Assembly: GCF_018882285.1 (NCBI RefSeq) | Contig: NZ_JACVOT010000001.1 | Location: forward strand, 558,001-622,000 | Direction of reading: 5' to 3' | Origin: Polynucleobacter sp. AM-26B4 | GTDB taxonomy: Bacteria > Pseudomonadota > Gammaproteobacteria > Burkholderiales > Burkholderiaceae | Length of the DNA: 64,000 nucleotides | Shown: piece by piece, positions 46,730 to 57,962 of the stretch | Layout of the letters: every line of letters starts with the position of its first letter | Numbering within the stretch: position 1 is the first letter of the stretch | Notes under the pieces: model-generated | Seen by the model: the letters and a program-made list of their open reading frames with translations, nothing else | What the model was told of the DNA's origin: nothing | Databases searched by the model: none | Made by a program: the position numbers and the translations under genes

Positions 46730-47779
46730 ATGTTTAATACCAATGATCTGACCATTAAAAATGAGCTCTTAAACCTCATCAGTCAAATTGATGAGTTCAA
46801 AGGTGCTTGGCGTGCCTTGGGGACGCTAGCTCCAGATAGACTTTTGGCATTGCGTAAAGTGGCCACTATTGAAAGTATTGGCTCATCTACCCGCATTGAA
46901 GGCAGCAAACTTTCAGATCGAGAAGTTGAAAACTTACTTTCAAATTTAGAAATTAAATCTTTTGAATCTCGCGACACGCAAGAAGTAGCCGGTTATGCCG
47001 AACTCATGAATTTGATTTTCAGCTCTTGGATAAATATTCCGTTCACTGAAAACCATATCAAACAGTTACATCAAATTCTGCTGCGTCATAGTGAAAAAGA
47101 CATCTGGCATCGAGGTAACTATAAAACCAATACCAACAGCGTTGCCGCCTTCAATGCAGAAGGTCAACAAATAGGGATTGTGTTTAATACTGCAACGCCA
47201 TTTGATACCCCACGCCTGATGACTGAATTAATTCATTGGGTAGAAGAGATGCGGGCAAGCAAACAACTTCATCCATTGATTGTTATTGCTATATTTGTTG
47301 TTGTATTTTTAGAAATTCATCCATTCCAGGATGGCAATGGTCGCCTGAGTCGCGCTCTAACAACACTGCTTTTACTACAAGCAGGTTATGCCTATGTACC
47401 CTACAGCTCACTTGAGAGCATCATTGAATTAAATAAAGAAGCCTATTACTTAGCCTTACGACAAACACAAGGCACGATCAGGATGCCTAAGCCACATTGG
47501 GAACCTTGGATCATTTTTTTCATGAAATCTCTTGCAGAACAAGTGCAGCGTTTAGAGAAAAAAGTGGAAAGAGAGCATCTGGTATTGTCCGCACTCCCAG
47601 GGTACTCGCTCATCATCATTGAACTTGCTCGTGAGCATGGAAGAATCACCATGGCTGATGCAATCAAGGCGACTGGATCAAATAGAAATACCCTCAAAGA
47701 GCACATTCGCAAACTCATTCACGATGGCAGATTGGTGAAACATGGAGAGGGTCGTGGCGCTTGGTATCGTCTTGGTTAA
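46730..47779 (+). CDS. Fic family protein (AMPylase-like, class II, C-terminal winged-helix)
   Basis: A 349-residue Fic protein. The catalytic loop HPFQDGNGRLSR lies at residues 197-208, matching HPFx[D/E]GNGRxxR, so AMP or other nucleotide transfer is expected. The N-terminal inhibitory helix motif (S/T)xxxE(G/N) is seen as Ser53-Thr-Arg-Ile-Glu57-Gly58, so it is probably self-inhibited. From about residue 285 a winged-helix segment reads GRITMADAIKATGSNRNTL. It stands alone between proA and holA on the opposite strand, so it was probably acquired. Targets are unknown. Confidence 0.92.
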   Translation: MFNTNDLTIKNELLNLISQIDEFKGAWRALGTLAPDRLLALRKVATIESIGSSTRIEGSKLSDREVENLLSNLEIKSFESRDTQEVAGYAELMNLIFSSWINIPFTENHIKQLHQILLRHSEKDIWHRGNYKTNTNSVAAFNAEGQQIGIVFNTATPFDTPRLMTELIHWVEEMRASKQLHPLIVIAIFVVVFLEIHPFQDGNGRLSRALTTLLLLQAGYAYVPYSSLESIIELNKEAYYLALRQTQGTIRMPKPHWEPWIIFFMKSLAEQVQRLEKKVEREHLVLSALPGYSLIIIELAREHGRITMADAIKATGSNRNTLKEHIRKLIHDGRLVKHGEGRGAWYRLG

Positions 47780-47787
47780 ATGAACCA

Positions 47788-48870
47788 CTAAACAAACAAG
47801 CGTCCCAACATCCTCAAACCATCCCATGGATCACTGGGTAGTTTTTCTAAAATCGGACCTGCCCCTTTGCGGATTTGCAAACCCTTGGATTGTTGATCGA
47901 GACCACTGGTCACCATCAACGCTTTTTGCAAACGATCGGCACTTAATCTCTGAAGTGCTTGTGGAATCAAACGCTCTTTATTACCCCAAACACGATTCAT
48001 CTTCATGAGCATTTGCAAATTATCACCACGATCAACGGCCTGACGCAGTCGATTGAGTAATCGCACTTCTTCAGTGACTGTCCAAAGAATCAAGACCAAA
48101 GGCTCGCCTTCACCTTCTAAGCCATCAACCATGCGATTAAAGCGTGCCAAATCTCCAGCCAACAATGATTCAGTCAGTTGAAAAACATCATATCTGGCAA
48201 CATTCAAAACAGCGTCACGGATATTCTCTTCTGTGAGCGTTCCTTCTGGATATAACAAACCCAACTTCTGAACTTCTTGGTGAGCTGCAATCAAATTACC
48301 CTCGATCTGATTGGCCATGAACTGCAAGGCGCGTTGTCCAGCTTCTCCTGCCTCAACCTGCTGCTTCTGCTGCTTCAAACGACCAGCAATCCAGTTAGGT
48401 AAGTGAGTTCTATCGATAGGATCTATGCGCACAGCAATGGCAGATTCATCCAAGGCGGTGAACCAAGCGGATTTCTGTGTCTGAAAATCTACCCTTGGTA
48501 AAAAGATACAGGTCACTGTATCAACCGGACTTTTCTCTTTTACTTGAGCATCTATTTGGGCACAAAACTGCTTGATGGCATCAGAGCCGTCACGACCAGG
48601 CTTGCCTGTGGGTATGCGTAACTCAACATAACGCTTGTCCCCGAACAAAGACATGGTTTGACCTGCGTTCATGAGCGCTGACCAATCAAAACCTTTCTCA
48701 TGCATCATCACTTCACGCTCGGTGTGTCCATGAGCAATCACCATGGCGCGCAATTGGTCTTGCAACTCCATCACAAGCAAAGGCTCGTCACCACACAACA
48801 CATACAGAGGATGCGGTCCAGTTTTTTTAGCTTGTGCTAAATGTGCGCCAAAAGCATCTGCCTTTTGCAT
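47788..48870 (-). CDS. holA: DNA polymerase III subunit delta
   Basis: A 360-residue HolA clamp-loader subunit. The N-terminus HPLYVLCGDEPLLVMELQDQ is typical, with GFDWSALMNAGQTMSLFGDK, CIFLPRVDFQTQKSAWFTAL, and QFMANQIEGNLIAAHQEVQK and LLEGEPLVLILW-type blocks later. It opens the beta clamp by binding it. It follows lptE with a 2-bp gap, as is normal in betaproteobacteria (leuS-lptE-holA-proA). Its stop is 8 bp from the convergent fic stop. Confidence 0.94.
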   Translation of the reverse strand: MQKADAFGAHLAQAKKTGPHPLYVLCGDEPLLVMELQDQLRAMVIAHGHTEREVMMHEKGFDWSALMNAGQTMSLFGDKRYVELRIPTGKPGRDGSDAIKQFCAQIDAQVKEKSPVDTVTCIFLPRVDFQTQKSAWFTALDESAIAVRIDPIDRTHLPNWIAGRLKQQKQQVEAGEAGQRALQFMANQIEGNLIAAHQEVQKLGLLYPEGTLTEENIRDAVLNVARYDVFQLTESLLAGDLARFNRMVDGLEGEGEPLVLILWTVTEEVRLLNRLRQAVDRGDNLQMLMKMNRVWGNKERLIPQALQRLSADRLQKALMVTSGLDQQSKGLQIRKGAGPILEKLPSDPWDGLRMLGRLFV

Positions 48871-48872
48871 GC

Positions 48873-49439
48873 TTAGCGACTCTTTGGCTGTGACTCCGAT
48901 GGAGTTTGTTTTGAAGGTAGTTGCTTGATTGATGCCAAACGGCGCATCAACTGACTCACAATATCCATGCGCATATCTTTGACATAATCAGCGACTTGTT
49001 GATCAAACGCTTGAATATTGGACTGATTGAAGTCAATGTCACGTGTCAAATAAATATCTGATTCAGGCATCAACTCAATACCATTCGGATCAAAGGCTCT
49101 AAAAACAACCCTAGAAATGATCCGATAAGCAGTGATTTGACCTGCACTGTTGTAAGAAAGCACTTGACGAGCATTTTGCTCAGAAATAATTTCTAGAATA
49201 AGTTCAGCATCTTTGGCGGCTTTAACAATCTGAATATCGTTGACTCGAAGCAACATATCCAAGTCATCACGCAATTCTTGTGTCAAATTACCACTGATCA
49301 GAATATTTTTATAAGGCAAATCGACTTTGCCGCGCAAGCGCCAGCCACAAGCACCAAGAACACACATGGCCAAAATTGATAAACCACCGCCTAAGAGCTG
49401 ACGTCGCCCTATTGAATAAATGGAGGTGGTTTTTTTCAT
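48873..49439 (-). CDS. lptE: LPS-assembly lipoprotein LptE
   Basis: A 188-residue outer-membrane lipoprotein that plugs the LptD barrel in LPS export. The lipobox LGAC places the lipidated Cys at residue 31. The mature part begins GWRLRGKVDLPYKNILISGN. The signal has Arg12-Arg13 in GRRQLLGGG, giving a Tat-like look that is uncommon for LptE. The Lys/Pro/Ser-rich C-terminus (SKQTPSESQPKSR) is extra. It lies between leuS and holA, as expected. Confidence 0.92.
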   Translation of the reverse strand: MKKTTSIYSIGRRQLLGGGLSILAMCVLGACGWRLRGKVDLPYKNILISGNLTQELRDDLDMLLRVNDIQIVKAAKDAELILEIISEQNARQVLSYNSAGQITAYRIISRVVFRAFDPNGIELMPESDIYLTRDIDFNQSNIQAFDQQVADYVKDMRMDIVSQLMRRLASIKQLPSKQTPSESQPKSR

Positions 49440-49498
49440 GATGTGCTCATTTTGCTCTATTTATGCTCTGTTTCAAAATCAATGGCTGACATTCATTG

Positions 49499-52183
<2,685 letters not shown>

Positions 52184-52206
52184 TTAAGAATGAAAATTGC
52201 TTAAAA

Positions 52207-52232
52207 ATGTATTAAATAAAAAATTAATACAT
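52207..52232 (-). terminator. Candidate AT-rich terminator between dapB and leuS
   Basis: A 9-bp stem ATGTATTAA/TTAATACAT (52207-52215 and 52224-52232) is followed on the transcribed minus strand by a T run (TTTTT). The stem has no GC-rich core, so the termination strength is doubtful. It lies 33 bp past the dapB stop. Confidence 0.35.
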
Positions 52233-52264
52233 CGAATAAATCGAATCAATCATTTGGCAATCGA

Positions 52265-53083
52265 TTAAATTTTGATTTGCTTCAAACCCAAGACATCTTG
52301 CATATCAAAAAGGCCTTTGGATTGATTGGCTAAAAAACGCCCGGCTCGCACAGAACCTTGTGCGTAAGACATTCTGCTGGCAGATTTGTGCGTGATTTCA
52401 ATGCGCTCACCATCGCCACAGAACATAACCGTGTGATCACCCACAATATCGCCGCCGCGGATGGTGGCAAAACCAATCGTGCCTTCTTCACGCTCACCAG
52501 TGTGACCTTCTCTGGCATAAACAGCGCAATCCTTCAACTCTTTACCCAAAGCCTTCGCGATCACCTCGCCCATACCAATCGCAGTTCCTGATGGGGCATC
52601 CACCTTGTGCTTGTGATGAGCTTCGATGATCTCGATGTCGTAACCTGAGTTCAATATCTTTGCAGCAACTTCTAATAGCTTGAATGTGGCATTAACCCCC
52701 ACACTCATGTTTGGCGCAAAAACAATCGCGATCTTTTCACTGGCCTTTTTAAGTTCAGCTTTTTGTACATCTGTAAATCCAGTCGTACCGATGATCATCT
52801 TCACGCCCAAAGTTTGCGCCACCTCTAGGTGAGCCAAAGTACCTTCAGGTCTTGTGAAATCAATTAAAAAATCAGCGTCCTTCAAACCTTCTTTAACTTC
52901 TGCAGTGATTTTGATGCCAGTATTTTTTCCTAAAAAAGCTGCTGGATCTTGGCCAAGCTGCGAACTGCCCGGAATATCCAAGGCACCGACCAACTGAGCA
53001 TCAGGGCTATTAAGGACTGTCTCAATCAACATGCGCCCCATACGTCCAGAAGCACCTGCAATGGCAAATTTCAAAGTTGTCAT
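52265..53083 (-). CDS. dapB: 4-hydroxy-tetrahydrodipicolinate reductase
   Basis: A 272-residue DapB of the lysine/diaminopimelate pathway. The nucleotide-binding motif GASGRMG is at 10-16. It also has [42 protein letters not shown], the catalytic [15 protein letters not shown] and [17 protein letters not shown]. Neighbour to bamE on the same strand, as often seen in Burkholderiales. Confidence 0.96.
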   Translation of the reverse strand: MTTLKFAIAGASGRMGRMLIETVLNSPDAQLVGALDIPGSSQLGQDPAAFLGKNTGIKITAEVKEGLKDADFLIDFTRPEGTLAHLEVAQTLGVKMIIGTTGFTDVQKAELKKASEKIAIVFAPNMSVGVNATFKLLEVAAKILNSGYDIEIIEAHHKHKVDAPSGTAIGMGEVIAKALGKELKDCAVYAREGHTGEREEGTIGFATIRGGDIVGDHTVMFCGDGERIEITHKSASRMSYAQGSVRAGRFLANQSKGLFDMQDVLGLKQIKI

Positions 53084-53166
53084 TTTATATCTCTACTAAT
53101 TTTTATTGTGTTTTTGTTACGCTTTTTGTTTCTTTATTGATGCATTAGTTACAAAGTAATACTTGA

Positions 53167-53742
53167 TTAATTTCTGGTATCGCCACGCGGGATTCCAACG
53201 CCTTGCGTTGGGTTTGGCACGGTTTGCACTGTTGGGGCTGCATGCTGACTTTCCAGCTCTGGCGCAACTGCTTTGCGCTGCACTCGACGAGAAGCTTTGA
53301 TACCGTCAATCTCTGCAATCAACTCGTATTCAGTAGGCAAATCATCCGCGGTAATTTTTTTCAATATATCTTTTTCAAACAACAATGTCACTTGACGCTG
53401 TTCGACTAATTGAGTGTCGCCTCGTTTAAATGCAAACACGTAGTCCCAACGATTTGGGTGCATCACACTCGTGATCAATGGGGTACCCAAAATAACTTTG
53501 ACTTCTTCTCGATCCATACCAAGCTTGAGTCTTTCTAATTGCTCTTTAGAAATAAAGTTGCCTTGAACCATATCTGGACGATATGGCTTCAAAACTTTAC
53601 CTAATTTGCTTTTGGAATCTTCGTTGAACTTGGTGAAGCTTTGGCATGCAGTCAAACCTAGCAAAGCAGAAGCCAATAAGAGCCACTTGCCCAAGTAAAT
53701 AGCGGATTTAGATGTAATACTGGTTTGTGAGCAAATACGCAT
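53167..53742 (-). CDS. bamE: Outer-membrane assembly lipoprotein BamE (SmpA/OmlA)
   Basis: A 191-residue BamE with the start at ATG 53742 (an upstream start at 53817 adds 25 residues before the signal). The signal segment WLLLASALLGLTAC gives lipidated Cys33. The mature domain has DMVQGNFISKEQLERLKLGM, REEVKVILGTPLITSVMHPN and RWDYVFAFKRGDTQLVEQRQ, all typical. BamE stabilises the BAM complex. The C-terminal tail after residue 140 is long and Pro/Ala/Gln-rich. The divergent fur gene that usually lies upstream in this group is missing. Confidence 0.93.
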   Translation of the reverse strand: MRICSQTSITSKSAIYLGKWLLLASALLGLTACQSFTKFNEDSKSKLGKVLKPYRPDMVQGNFISKEQLERLKLGMDREEVKVILGTPLITSVMHPNRWDYVFAFKRGDTQLVEQRQVTLLFEKDILKKITADDLPTEYELIAEIDGIKASRRVQRKAVAPELESQHAAPTVQTVPNPTQGVGIPRGDTRN

Positions 53743-54020
53743 AGTGAACCATATCAAAAGAATTGTTGATTTTACCGCCACGACAAGCAAAATGCCCTGA
53801 AATAATAGAATAAACAAGGCTGTGGATAGCTTGACTACCTGAACACCTATAGTCTACCGTGTTCTGGGCTGAATTGGTCAAAGTGGGCTTAAATCTCCCA
53901 GCATCCGAGTTATTGTTGCGGTCATATCTAGTATTCATAAACTAAATATGTCGAAGAAGTGAGCTAGTCTAATTAAAAGTGATAGATATCTATCTAAAGA
54001 GACTACACAATAAAACCCAA

Positions 54021-54426
54021 ATGAAAAAACGCCTTTGCAAGAGCAAAATCGATCAAGAATTGCAAGGCCGATGGATTCGCCCATCCGAAAGATTGCCAGA
54101 TGCCATCATCGCATGAATAAATTAAAAAAATTAGATGATGATTACCTATTTAGAGGCATTAATAATGTAATTAATACCACCTGCTAGTTAAAAAGTAGTC
54201 AAATTAATCGCATCTTTAAAAGATTAGCGAGAGATGCCAAACTTCCGAAGGAAGTGATTGACCATATCAGCGAGCATTCTATGCGGGCCAGATCAATCCA
54301 AGATTTATTAAAGTCTATCGCGGCAGTATGCTAATGACAATGAATAACGGACTCTGGTCAAAAATTGACACCGTAATGCGCTATTTAGAAGGGATAAATA
54401 TACTAGCGAAGATGAAAATTAGATAA
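54021..54426 (+). pseudogene. Decayed tyrosine recombinase (phage-type integrase) C-terminal part
   Basis: Three reading frames together spell an integrase C-terminus. From 54021: SKIDQELQGRWIRPSERLP (catalytic-domain TDQExKG.RW-like block), stopping at TGA 54114. In the next frame from 54116: LDDDYLFRGINN, an in-frame TAG at 54185, then SQINRIFKRLARDAKLPKEV and VIDHISEHSMRARSIQDLLK, where HSMRA is the degraded HSxRxG active-site block; stop at 54332. In a third frame from 54343: NNGLWSKIDTVMRYLEG, with the catalytic Tyr block (VMRYLE), ending at TAA 54424. At least two frameshifts and one nonsense codon make it inactive. It lies beside bamE at the edge of the DPA-type glycan module. Confidence 0.85.
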
Positions 54427-54821
54427 GCTACAGATGTCCCAGTCAGTATTCCAACAAGTATTTCAATACGAGTATGTCCAATGCGTTCACGCAATACAAT
54501 TTGATTACTCTTCACAAAAGAATTTAATTGATTAATAGCTGCTGCGTGCTTACCAACCTGCTTGCGTAAACTGCCAGCATCCAAAATGACAATAAAAGCT
54601 AAAGCGATAGCAACACCAAACGCAGGTGTATTGACGCCCTCTTTTAGGGCAATGAGTGCAGCCATACTTGAGACGATAGCACTGTGATTGCTAGGTAAAC
54701 CACCATAACCAATTAAGTCAAAAGCAAAACGACGTGTCCTCAAACTATTGATTAAGAACTTCAAGATTCCAGCAACCAACCAAGCTAGAAAAGGGGTCAC
54801 TACATATAAATACTCTTTCAT
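54381..54821 (-). CDS. Divergent PAP2 family protein (DUF212)
   Basis: A 146-residue membrane protein. Using ATG 54821 gives an ATGA overlap with the prenyltransferase gene. PSNHSA (residues 43-48) and the later IGHTRIEILVG are the PAP2/vanadium haloperoxidase-like metal-phosphate motifs of this family. In M. tuberculosis, a PAP2 phosphatase (Rv3807c) is encoded beside the DPPR synthase Rv3806c and may dephosphorylate decaprenylphosphoryl-5-phosphoribose. The same pairing here suggests that role, though the two proteins need not be orthologous. Confidence 0.82.
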   Translation of the reverse strand: MKEYLYVVTPFLAWLVAGILKFLINSLRTRRFAFDLIGYGGLPSNHSAIVSSMAALIALKEGVNTPAFGVAIALAFIVILDAGSLRKQVGKHAAAINQLNSFVKSNQIVLRERIGHTRIEILVGILTGTSVAYLIFIFASIFIPSK

Positions 54822-55702
54822 AAATGGAATCCAGACAAAACCCATACGCAAGCAGCAACCCACAGAGCCACTACAACCATTAATTGCCAGTCGGCAAATA
54901 GTACGTCAGTTGGGGACTCTCCACCATCAAGAACTTCAACAATATACCAATAGCGAAAAAGGCCATACAAAACTATAGGGATAGTAATAACTAATCCTGG
55001 GCGGGTAGACATAACAAACATACTATAGAAGAGTAAAGCCCCAGTAGCCGACATTTCAGCATATCTATCTACTAAAGCTACAGAATATTTATCCAGAACC
55101 TTGCGACCTTCAGATCCACTTTGTGCCAGCTCTTGACGACGTTTTACTGCGGCTAAATAGAGAGCTAAACACAAAGTTGTCACACACATCCATGCCGAAG
55201 GATCTAAATTAAGTGCCGCTGCACCCGCAATAACACGTAAAACAAAGCCGATAGCAATTGTAAAGATATCGATGACTGGTTTATGTTTTAAGACAAAGGT
55301 ATAGGCCAAGTTGAGAGATAAGTATGACGCAACTACCAAAATAACTTTTGGCATGACTGCGTAGCCAAGAGCCAAAATGAGATATAGAACTATCAAAAGA
55401 ACTAAAGCAGCATTTTTGGAGACGAGTCCGGAAGCTAAGGGACGGGACTTTGACTTTTTAGGATGACGACGATCAAGTTCAATATCGTGAATATCATTCA
55501 TAATATAAGTAGCTGAAGATGCTACACAGAAAAAGAATGTGGCTATAAGAGTATGCTCAAGAGCATCCGGTTTCAACAATTCTCCTGAAAATATCAAGGG
55601 AGCAAAAACAAAACCATTCTTCAGCCATTGCTTTGGTCTTATTAACTTTATAAGCCCAATAATGCGATCCTTTAGGCTATAAGTAGTTGTCGAAATTTGC
55701 AT
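54818..55702 (-). CDS. UbiA-family prenyltransferase, decaprenyl-phosphate phosphoribosyltransferase-like
   Basis: A 294-residue polytopic UbiA protein with about eight helices. It has NDIHDIELDRRHPKKSKSRP at residues 69-88, containing NDxxDxxxD (69-77) for Mg-PRPP binding. KRRQELAQSGSEGRKVLDKY is the second loop. Sequence and neighbours (dprE1-like and dprE2-like on the divergent strand) fit DPPR synthase, which transfers 5-phosphoribose from PRPP to a polyprenyl phosphate, rather than ubiquinone UbiA. The likely acceptor here would be undecaprenyl phosphate. 4-bp overlap with the DUF212 gene. Confidence 0.85.
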   Translation of the reverse strand: MQISTTTYSLKDRIIGLIKLIRPKQWLKNGFVFAPLIFSGELLKPDALEHTLIATFFFCVASSATYIMNDIHDIELDRRHPKKSKSRPLASGLVSKNAALVLLIVLYLILALGYAVMPKVILVVASYLSLNLAYTFVLKHKPVIDIFTIAIGFVLRVIAGAAALNLDPSAWMCVTTLCLALYLAAVKRRQELAQSGSEGRKVLDKYSVALVDRYAEMSATGALLFYSMFVMSTRPGLVITIPIVLYGLFRYWYIVEVLDGGESPTDVLFADWQLMVVVALWVAACVWVLSGFHL

Positions 55703-55892
55703 AAGATGGGGTCGAGAGATATCCGAATGAATATATAACTAACATAGGGCTTATTTTCGCATTAATTTCAATATCGATATATATTTGAGCATCACCTAAT
55801 AAATGGTGGCCTTAAGCCCTTAAAATATTCAAAATGCTTGCTGACCTTAAAAACTCGCCCTTTTCGATCATATTTAAAGATCTGATACTTAA

Positions 55893-57188
55893 ATGAAATC
55901 AATATCCTCTTGGGGGCGCCTAAGCCATGAAGATCATCATGTTATCCCCTTGTATAACAAATATAGCGTTGCAAATCAAATTCAAGGGGATCGAGTTGGA
56001 ATAGCTCATGGCATGGGGCGTAGCTATGGGGATATAGCATTAAATCCAAATGGCCCTCTTTGGCTTACCACCGGCCTAAATCATCTCATCCATTTTGATG
56101 AATCTTCTGGCCGTCTAAGGTGTGAGTCTGGTGTACTTTTGAGGGATATTCAAAGACTTTTTATTCCTCGCGGATGGTCATTACCAGTCACACCAGGCAG
56201 TCAAATGGTGACTGTAGGTGGGGCTATTGCGAACGATGTGCATGGGAAAAATCACCATCTGCTTGGATCTTTCGGAGAGCATGTTCAACAGATTAGACTC
56301 ATTCGAACTGATGGCACAGCAATTGAATGCGGCTCCAAACAGAATGTTGAATGGTTTGCTGCCACCATTGGGGGCTTGGGACTTACGGGTGTGATTACGG
56401 AGGCGGAGATTCAACTGCGCCCTACTTTTGGCCCCTGGCTGGATACCGAAACAATCCCCTACGCCAATTTATCTGAATTTTTTGAATTGGCTGACTCCTC
56501 TGAAATGAATTGGGAGCACACAGTTTCATGGATTGATTGCATGTCCAATAAAGGTCAAGGCATCTTCATGCGCGCCAACCCAAATAAAGATTTAAAAGAA
56601 GCACCACGGATGAGGGCTGAGAAAAAAATGCCTTTTATACCCCCCGTTTCTCTAATTAACAAGCTGACCTTACGCCCATTTAATTTCGCCTACTATAACC
56701 TTCGAAAATTTAATTCAGGCTCTGGCATCGCTCATTACGAACCCTTCTTTTACCCATTAGATAAGTTATTAGAGTGGAATCGAATGTATGGGCCTAAGGG
56801 ATTCTTTCAATACCAAAGCGTTATACCCAGAAGTGTAGGGCATGACGCCACTCAAGCAATGCTTAAAGAAATTGAAAAGTCTGACGAAGGATCATTTCTT
56901 GCCGTATTAAAGACTTTTGGTAATAGAGAATCAATCGGTATGCTCAGCTTTCCCCAGCCAGGAGTGACGTTGGCGCTAGATTTTCCTAATCATGCCGCCC
57001 TTACCCACAAGCTCCTGGACCGCTTAGATGCGATTGTCAAGGAGGCAAAAGGTCGTATATACCCTGCCAAAGACGCCCGTATGCCTCGCGAATTATTTGA
57101 AGCTGGCTACCCAAAGTTAAATGAATTCTTAAAATATCGCGATGCGGGCATTAGCTCATCACTATCACGCCGTCTCCTAGGAAGTTAA
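55893..57188 (+). CDS. FAD-binding oxidase, DprE1-like (decaprenylphosphoryl-ribose 2'-oxidase)
   Basis: A 431-residue FAD_binding_4/ALO-type protein. It opens SISSWGRLSHEDHHVIPL, has the FAD-binding GMGRSYGD at 40-47, VTPGSQMVTVGGAIANDVHG and GLTGVITEAEIQLRP. The C-terminal RIYPAKDARMPRELFEAGYP carries the conserved Lys393 (AKD[AS]R), equal to the active-site Lys of mycobacterial DprE1. At the position I align with Cys387 of DprE1 (motif xCVDFP) the residue is Ala361 (LALDFP). With DprE2 it would convert polyprenyl-P-ribose to arabinose. Divergent from the UbiA gene across 190 bp. Confidence 0.88.
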   Translation: MKSISSWGRLSHEDHHVIPLYNKYSVANQIQGDRVGIAHGMGRSYGDIALNPNGPLWLTTGLNHLIHFDESSGRLRCESGVLLRDIQRLFIPRGWSLPVTPGSQMVTVGGAIANDVHGKNHHLLGSFGEHVQQIRLIRTDGTAIECGSKQNVEWFAATIGGLGLTGVITEAEIQLRPTFGPWLDTETIPYANLSEFFELADSSEMNWEHTVSWIDCMSNKGQGIFMRANPNKDLKEAPRMRAEKKMPFIPPVSLINKLTLRPFNFAYYNLRKFNSGSGIAHYEPFFYPLDKLLEWNRMYGPKGFFQYQSVIPRSVGHDATQAMLKEIEKSDEGSFLAVLKTFGNRESIGMLSFPQPGVTLALDFPNHAALTHKLLDRLDAIVKEAKGRIYPAKDARMPRELFEAGYPKLNEFLKYRDAGISSSLSRRLLGS

Positions 57189-57189
57189 A

Positions 57190-57939
57190 TTGAATAACAC
57201 CAAACGAATTGCCATTATTGGAGCTACATCATCTATAGCTGAGCATTGCGCAAGAATATGGGCACAAGAAAGCTCGGTAGAATTAATTTTGGTTGGCAGG
57301 GCTCAACAAAAATTAGAGGTAGTTGCAGCCGACTTATTAGTGAGATCACCAAACACCAAAATAGAAATAGTGGTGACTGATTTTATTGAACCAACTGCCA
57401 TCCAAAAAACAGTTGATGCTCTATTTGCATTCGCCCCTGTCGACATTGCCTTAATTGCACATGGAACTCTTCCAGAGCAACTGGATTGCCAGAGTAATTT
57501 GACATTAAACTACAACACATTAGAAATTAATGGCATCTCACCTACGCTTTATGCGGAAGCCTTTGCGCAGCATATGGCCAAACTAGATAAGGGATCTATA
57601 GCCATCATAGGATCAGTCGCAGGTGATCGCGGACGCAAATCAAATTACGTATATGGCGCAGCTAAAGGCTTAGTGACTAGATACGCACAAGGGTTACAAC
57701 ATCGCTTTGCAGGAACCGGAGTTAATGTCTCACTCATTAAACCAGGCCCAACCAATACGCCTATGACTGCCGCGATGCAAGGTAGCGAGAAATTTGCCAC
57801 GCCAGAAGACGTTGCAAAGACTATTATCTCTGGGATTGAGTCTAAGAAGACGGTAATTTATACGCCTGCCAAATGGCAAATTATCGTGATGGTGGTACAA
57901 CATCTACCGAGCTTTATCTTCAATAAAATGAATATCTAG
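57190..57939 (+). CDS. SDR-family reductase, DprE2-like
   Basis: A 249-residue classical SDR: IAIIGATSSIAEHCARIWAQ at residues 7-26, Ser142 in IIGSVAGDRGRKSNYVYGAA, and Tyr155-x3-Lys159 (YGAAK). The start is TTG 57190, since the dprE1-like stop is only 2 bp upstream; AGGAAG (57179-57184) five bases before the TTG is a good Shine-Dalgarno and decides this start. It should reduce the 2'-keto intermediate made by the DprE1-like oxidase. Position directly after DprE1 mirrors mycobacteria. Confidence 0.88.
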   Translation: MNNTKRIAIIGATSSIAEHCARIWAQESSVELILVGRAQQKLEVVAADLLVRSPNTKIEIVVTDFIEPTAIQKTVDALFAFAPVDIALIAHGTLPEQLDCQSNLTLNYNTLEINGISPTLYAEAFAQHMAKLDKGSIAIIGSVAGDRGRKSNYVYGAAKGLVTRYAQGLQHRFAGTGVNVSLIKPGPTNTPMTAAMQGSEKFATPEDVAKTIISGIESKKTVIYTPAKWQIIVMVVQHLPSFIFNKMNI

Positions 57940-57962
57940 ATGTGAGGCAAGTAAGACTTACG

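Noticed and set aside
53708..53938. A 76-codon minus-strand frame upstream of bamE
   Set aside because: It overlaps the bamE signal region in another frame and shows no protein-like features.
55746..55820. Inverted repeat AGGGCTTA/TAAGCCCT in the ubiA/dprE1 gap
   Set aside because: Only 8 bp with a 59-bp loop, likely to arise by chance.
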